From Flavobacterium phragmitis (GTDB taxonomy: Bacteria; Bacteroidota; Bacteroidia; Flavobacteriales; Flavobacteriaceae), in NCBI RefSeq assembly GCF_900112575.1, contig NZ_FOMH01000007.1, positions 124,001 to 188,000 on the forward strand: a DNA stretch of 64,000 bases, read 5' to 3'. The notes beneath the pieces are model-generated. The model was given only the letters and a program-made list of their open reading frames with translations, was not told where the DNA came from and made no database searches. Every line of letters starts with the position of its first letter. Position 1 is the stretch's first letter. Shown here piece after piece: positions 60,753 through 64,000 of this stretch. The translations under genes and the position numbers were made by a program.

Positions 60753-62114
60753 ATGGAAACAAATTTTAAAAAAGAGGATTTAAAAACAGCAGAATTTGAG
60801 AGCTCATCATCTTCTGCGCAATTAGTAAGTTTAAATAAAAAGATGCCAGATGAGGTGTTTGAAAACTTGCCAGAGCCATTAAAAACAATTACTGAAAAAT
60901 TTGAAGGTAGAGAAAGGGATATTCTTCTTTTATCATCAATTGGAGTAATAAGTTCAGTTCTTCCTAATGTGTATGGATTTTATGATGGAAGAACTTTTAA
61001 TCCTAATCTTTATGTCTTTATTATCGCTCCTCCCGCTTCTGGAAAAGGAACAATGAATTGGTCAAAAAAGTTAGTTGAGCCAATACATGAAAAACTACTT
61101 AAAGAAACTAATGCAAATAGGATTAGATGGAAACAGTCTGAAGAAAGAACTAGAGGAGAAAAACCAAAGTCACAATTAAAAATAGTTCCTGCAAATACTA
61201 GTTCATCAAAATTATACAGTCATTTGGAAGAAGCAAATGATAGTTTGCTGATTTTTGAAACTGAGGCAGATTCTCTTTCAAATATGTTAAAACAAGATTG
61301 GGGAAATTTCTCTGATTTACTAAGAAAGTCTTTTCAGCATGAGACTTTATCACTTAGTAGGCAAAGTGATGACAGATTTATAGAAATTAAAAAGCCCAAA
61401 TTATCTATTGTTTTATCTGGGACACCAGACCAAGTAAAGCCATTAATTGAGTCTAAACAGAATGGGTTGTTAAGTAGGTTTGTTTTTTATGGCTTTGATG
61501 AGATAAGTGGTTGGAAAGATGTATCTCCTAAAGCGCATAGAGTCAATTATGATGATTTTTTTGAGGAACAATCAAAGCTAATTTTTGAGATTCATGAAAA
61601 GTTGAAGCAAAGTAAAGGTGTAGAAATAACTCTTACGGAAGACCAATGGGATAGATTTCAGGAGAAAATGAAGATGGCTTTAAATATCATTGCAGAAAAT
61701 GATAAAACTGATTTTTTATCAGTAATTAAGAGATTTGGATTAATCTGTTTTAGGATATGCATGATCTTAACGATATTAAGAAACAAAGAAAGAATTACTA
61801 TTCCTGAAAAAATATGTTTTGAAGCTATTGATGAAGATATGAAAATTAGTTTGTTGATGGTTAAGAATTTGATAGACCATTCACTTCTAGTTTTTGATAA
61901 ATATGAAAAAAAGGTTGTTTCATTGACAATGGCTGAGAGGAATCTTTTAAATCAATTACCAAATGCATTTAGAAGAATTAAAGGTTTGGAGGTTGCAAAG
62001 GAATGTTCTGTTCCTGAGAGAACATTTGATGAAATATTAAAAAAATGGGAAAAGCAAAAGATTTTGAAAAAGACAGGCTTTGGTCAATATGAAAAAATAA
62101 TAATAAAACAATAA
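60753..62114 (+). CDS. DUF3987-family protein, replication-type P-loop ATPase
   Basis: 453 residues from the ATG at 60753; an earlier TTG would add eight residues. Phrases typical of DUF3987: MPDEVFENLPEPLKTITEKFEGRERDILLLSSIGVISSVLPNVYGFYDGRTFNPNLYVFIIAPPASGKG, with the P-loop in APPASGKGT, an acidic Walker-B-like LLIFETEADSLS and a KPKLSIVLSGTPDQV sensor-like strand. The C-terminus is winged-helix-like (FRRIKGLEVAKECSVPERTFDEILKKWEK). The family is found in mobile elements and phages and is thought to act in replication initiation. Confidence 0.85.
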   Translation: METNFKKEDLKTAEFESSSSSAQLVSLNKKMPDEVFENLPEPLKTITEKFEGRERDILLLSSIGVISSVLPNVYGFYDGRTFNPNLYVFIIAPPASGKGTMNWSKKLVEPIHEKLLKETNANRIRWKQSEERTRGEKPKSQLKIVPANTSSSKLYSHLEEANDSLLIFETEADSLSNMLKQDWGNFSDLLRKSFQHETLSLSRQSDDRFIEIKKPKLSIVLSGTPDQVKPLIESKQNGLLSRFVFYGFDEISGWKDVSPKAHRVNYDDFFEEQSKLIFEIHEKLKQSKGVEITLTEDQWDRFQEKMKMALNIIAENDKTDFLSVIKRFGLICFRICMILTILRNKERITIPEKICFEAIDEDMKISLLMVKNLIDHSLLVFDKYEKKVVSLTMAERNLLNQLPNAFRRIKGLEVAKECSVPERTFDEILKKWEKQKILKKTGFGQYEKIIIKQ

Positions 62115-62118
62115 TAAA

Positions 62119-62152
62119 TTGCAGTTCTGCAGACTTTGCAAAGTCTGCAAAC
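62119..62152. repeat. TTTGCA-type repeats with a 22-bp perfect palindrome
   Basis: Three in-register 9-mers (tctgcagac, tttgcaaag, tctgcaaac at 62126-62152), preceded by one shifted by a base. The span 62128-62149 is a perfect 22-bp palindrome centred on tttgcaaa. Same motif as 59776-59811. Confidence 0.75.
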
Positions 62153-62170
62153 TCTGAAGTAAATCAATTC

Positions 62171-62201
62171 AAGCAGATATCGTGAGGTATCTGCTTTTTT
62201 T
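62171..62201 (+). terminator. Terminator after the DUF3987 gene
   Basis: 9-bp arms aagcagata / tatctgctt with loop tcgtgagg, followed by T. Confidence 0.8.
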
Positions 62202-62248
62202 ATGAAAAAACATTCAACTTAATATTAACAATTTTAAAGATTAAAATT

Positions 62249-63112
62249 ATGCAATTAAAACAATCCGAAAGAAAACAAGTAAAGCTACGCTTAGGGATTA
62301 GTGGGGCTTCAGGGTTTGGAAAAACCAAATCAGCACTTTTATTAGCCTACGGAATGACTAATGATTGGAGCAAAATAGCAGTTATTGATACAGAAAACTC
62401 TTCTGCATCTTTATACTCAGATTTAGGCAATTTCAATGTCATTGATTTGTCGGCACCATATTCTCCTGAAAGATACATAGAAGCCATTGAGCTATGTGAA
62501 AAAGCCAATATCTCTGTGGTTGTAGTGGATTCGATCTCTCATGAGTGGAATGGTGCGGGAGGTTGTTTGGAAATACATGAAAAGCTTGGAGGTAGATTTC
62601 AAGATTGGGCAATTATTACACCAAGGCATCAGGCTTTTATTGATAAGATCTTAAATTCTAGTTGCCATATCATTACAACAGTGAGAAGAAAAATTGATTA
62701 CAGTATGGAATCAGAAAATGGGAAATCTAGAGTTGTAAAGCACGGAACTAAGGAAATTACACGTGAAGGATTTGAGTATGAATTAACGGTCAATTTCGAA
62801 CTGATTAATGACAATCATTTAGTAAGAGCGAGTAAGGATAGAACTTCTTTATTTGCTAATAAGCCAGAGTTTGTTATTACTCCTGCAACAGGTAAACGAA
62901 TTTTAGATTGGTGTAACGTAAAACCAACCTCTATTAAAGAAATGCTGGATAAAATAGAAAGCGCATTATCTGTTTCTGAGTTAACAAAGCTGTACAATGA
63001 AAATCCATCTTATCAGGAAACATTAAAAACACAATTCACTGATAAGAAAATACATTTAGAAGGATTAACTAACCAACAAAATTTTAGTTCAAATGGACAC
63101 AAGTATCTTTGA
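62249..63112 (+). CDS. RecA-like / AAA_24 P-loop ATPase of the mobile element
   Basis: 287 residues. Walker A is GISGASGFGKTKSALLLAYG near residue 17-36 and Walker B is ISVVVVDSISHEWNG near residue 92. These fit the phage-type nucleotide-binding (Sak4/AAA_24) RecA-like group, which acts in single-strand annealing or recombination. TVRRKIDYSM and EGFEYELTVNFELI are further conserved-looking pieces. Overlaps the next gene by 20 bp, so translationally coupled. Preceded by the terminator at 62171. Confidence 0.85.
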   Translation: MQLKQSERKQVKLRLGISGASGFGKTKSALLLAYGMTNDWSKIAVIDTENSSASLYSDLGNFNVIDLSAPYSPERYIEAIELCEKANISVVVVDSISHEWNGAGGCLEIHEKLGGRFQDWAIITPRHQAFIDKILNSSCHIITTVRRKIDYSMESENGKSRVVKHGTKEITREGFEYELTVNFELINDNHLVRASKDRTSLFANKPEFVITPATGKRILDWCNVKPTSIKEMLDKIESALSVSELTKLYNENPSYQETLKTQFTDKKIHLEGLTNQQNFSSNGHKYL

Positions 63113-64000
63113 AATTAGCCAAGAGAGGGAATTACAAATAAAATCTGTAATCCCTGAAAATAAAATTCTAAAAGGGAATGATAATACAATTAGTTCTAGT
63201 GCCTTGTATCTTCCGAAGCCTTTTATTGAAGCAAATACTATGGAAGTGAATTTAAGCCACTTAAAGAATAATTGCGTAATACCAGTATTCTCTAAGGACA
63301 ATGAAAGAACAATTGCGCATCAAGAGTTTATAGAAATTGTTCAAGGATGTACAAGTAGAGCTTTTCCTAATCATGTTTTTGATAAACCTGAAATAAGAGT
63401 TTCCCATGAAATAAAAGGTAGAATTCCCGAAGCGATACAAAAGCAAGCAAAAGATTTGCTTGATCATGAGAGGACTCAGTATTTTGAAAGGATGGCTTTC
63501 ATCATCAGAATCCCTAGTATCACAGAAACAATCAATGGTAATGAAATGTCTTTGGTAATAGGCGGAGTCCGAAGTTATAATTTGGAAAACCTTTATAACA
63601 AGAAATCTTTTGAGAAGTTCAAGTTCTTTGTTGGGTTTCAGGTAAAAGTTTGTTGCAATTTATGCGTAAGTACAGATGGTTTTGCTGAAGAGATGAGAGT
63701 TACTAGTTATGTGGAATTACAGTCAAAAATTATGGAGATACTTCAGAATTATAATGCTGAAAAACATTTGACAGAAATGAAGAACCTTTCTGAGTACTCT
63801 CTTTCAGAGCATCAATTTGCAACTCTATTGGGTAGAAGTAAGCTTTATCAGCATCTACCGAAGAAAGACAAGATAAATATTCCAGCATTGCATTTTAATG
63901 ATGGACAACTCAATACTGTTGCTAGAGATTATTATGAAGATAAAAACTTTGGAAGAGATTTTAATGGAGAGCTTAATCTTTGGAATATGTATAATCTGTT
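63093..64000 (+). CDS. DUF3871-family protein, 3' end outside window
   Basis: An ATG at 63093 opens a frame that stays open for 302 codons to the window end. The N-terminus is MDTSIFEISQERELQI; later HQEFIEIVQGCTSRAF, EIRVSHEIKGRIPEAI, ERMAFIIRIPSITETINGNEMSLVIGGVRSYN and EKFKFFVGFQVKVCCNLC. This matches the DUF3871 family of Bacteroidota mobile elements, whose role is unknown and which usually follows the RecA-like ATPase. The start overlaps the previous gene by 20 bp. Confidence 0.85.
   Translation, partial: MDTSIFEISQERELQIKSVIPENKILKGNDNTISSSALYLPKPFIEANTMEVNLSHLKNNCVIPVFSKDNERTIAHQEFIEIVQGCTSRAFPNHVFDKPEIRVSHEIKGRIPEAIQKQAKDLLDHERTQYFERMAFIIRIPSITETINGNEMSLVIGGVRSYNLENLYNKKSFEKFKFFVGFQVKVCCNLCVSTDGFAEEMRVTSYVELQSKIMEILQNYNAEKHLTEMKNLSEYSLSEHQFATLLGRSKLYQHLPKKDKINIPALHFNDGQLNTVARDYYEDKNFGRDFNGELNLWNMYNL

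Larger units (their letters stand above)
58365..64000. mobile_element. Integrated mobile element, tRNA-proximal end only
   Basis: From the tRNA to the window edge: a tyrosine integrase, a gene of unknown function, a DUF3987 protein, a RecA-like P-loop ATPase and a DUF3871 gene, all on the plus strand. This set is a replication/mobilisation block of Bacteroidota integrative elements. No conjugation or capsid genes are in view, so ICE, integrative mobilisable element and satellite phage remain open. Confidence 0.8.

Overview
The window is chromosomal DNA of a Flavobacterium-like member of the Bacteroidota. The evidence is low GC, promoters of the TTG / TAnnTTTG type with no clear Shine-Dalgarno sequences, a SusC/SusD pair run by an ECF sigma factor and a FecR-type anti-sigma factor, a three-gene succinate dehydrogenase, HMG-CoA synthase (mevalonate pathway), and OmpA with thrombospondin type 3 repeats. 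Many intergenic gaps carry long palindromic repeats.

Layout. 1-3300: a PQQ-like propeller protein (cut by the window edge) and a secreted protein of unknown role. 3505-9420: ileS, a DksA-like gene and lspA, with a small Roadblock/LC7 module between dksA and lspA. 9560-18385: AddA-like and AddB-like helicase/nuclease subunits, separated by kbl and an OmpA-family porin. 18541-19694: a second copy of the Roadblock module. 19780-27840: alpha/beta hydrolase and ECF sigma factor, divergent from fecR-susC-susD. 28067-31708: AIM24-like protein, an orphan gene, ferritin and Xaa-Pro aminopeptidase. 31709-38661: an accessory-looking stretch with a divergent pair of small DNA-binding-like genes, a secreted protein with an S74 self-cleaving chaperone, a lipoprotein, an unknown protein, two GNAT acetyltransferases, a membrane protein and a hydrolase. 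At least four related palindromic repeats lie among them. 38915-44155: HMG-CoA synthase and sdhCAB. 44212-51594: a GH20 hexosaminidase, a DeoR regulator and an operon of GntP permease, RidA, D-threonine-aldolase-like enzyme and M19 dipeptidase. 51778-58140: omega-amidase-like nitrilase, Ig-like lipoprotein, two overlapping envelope genes and methylmalonyl-CoA epimerase. 58288-58364: a tRNA with anticodon CAT. From there to the window end: one end of an integrated mobile element with a tyrosine integrase, an unknown gene, a DUF3987 protein, a RecA-like P-loop ATPase and a DUF3871 gene that runs off the edge.

The most interesting signal is the duplicated Roadblock module. Each copy has two adjacent Roadblock/LC7-type genes in the same order, plus a short basic gene transcribed divergently from them. 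The copies lie about 10 kb apart in opposite orientation, and no GTPase gene is adjacent. The second partner is highly conserved between copies (roughly 60-65% by hand alignment) and the first is strongly diverged (roughly one third). Other notable points are 9-bp tandem iteron-like repeats in two gaps of the mobile element, the palindromic repeat family with 35-bp perfect arms, and the AddA/AddB pair split by unrelated genes. All family assignments come from reading motifs by eye; no database search was run.
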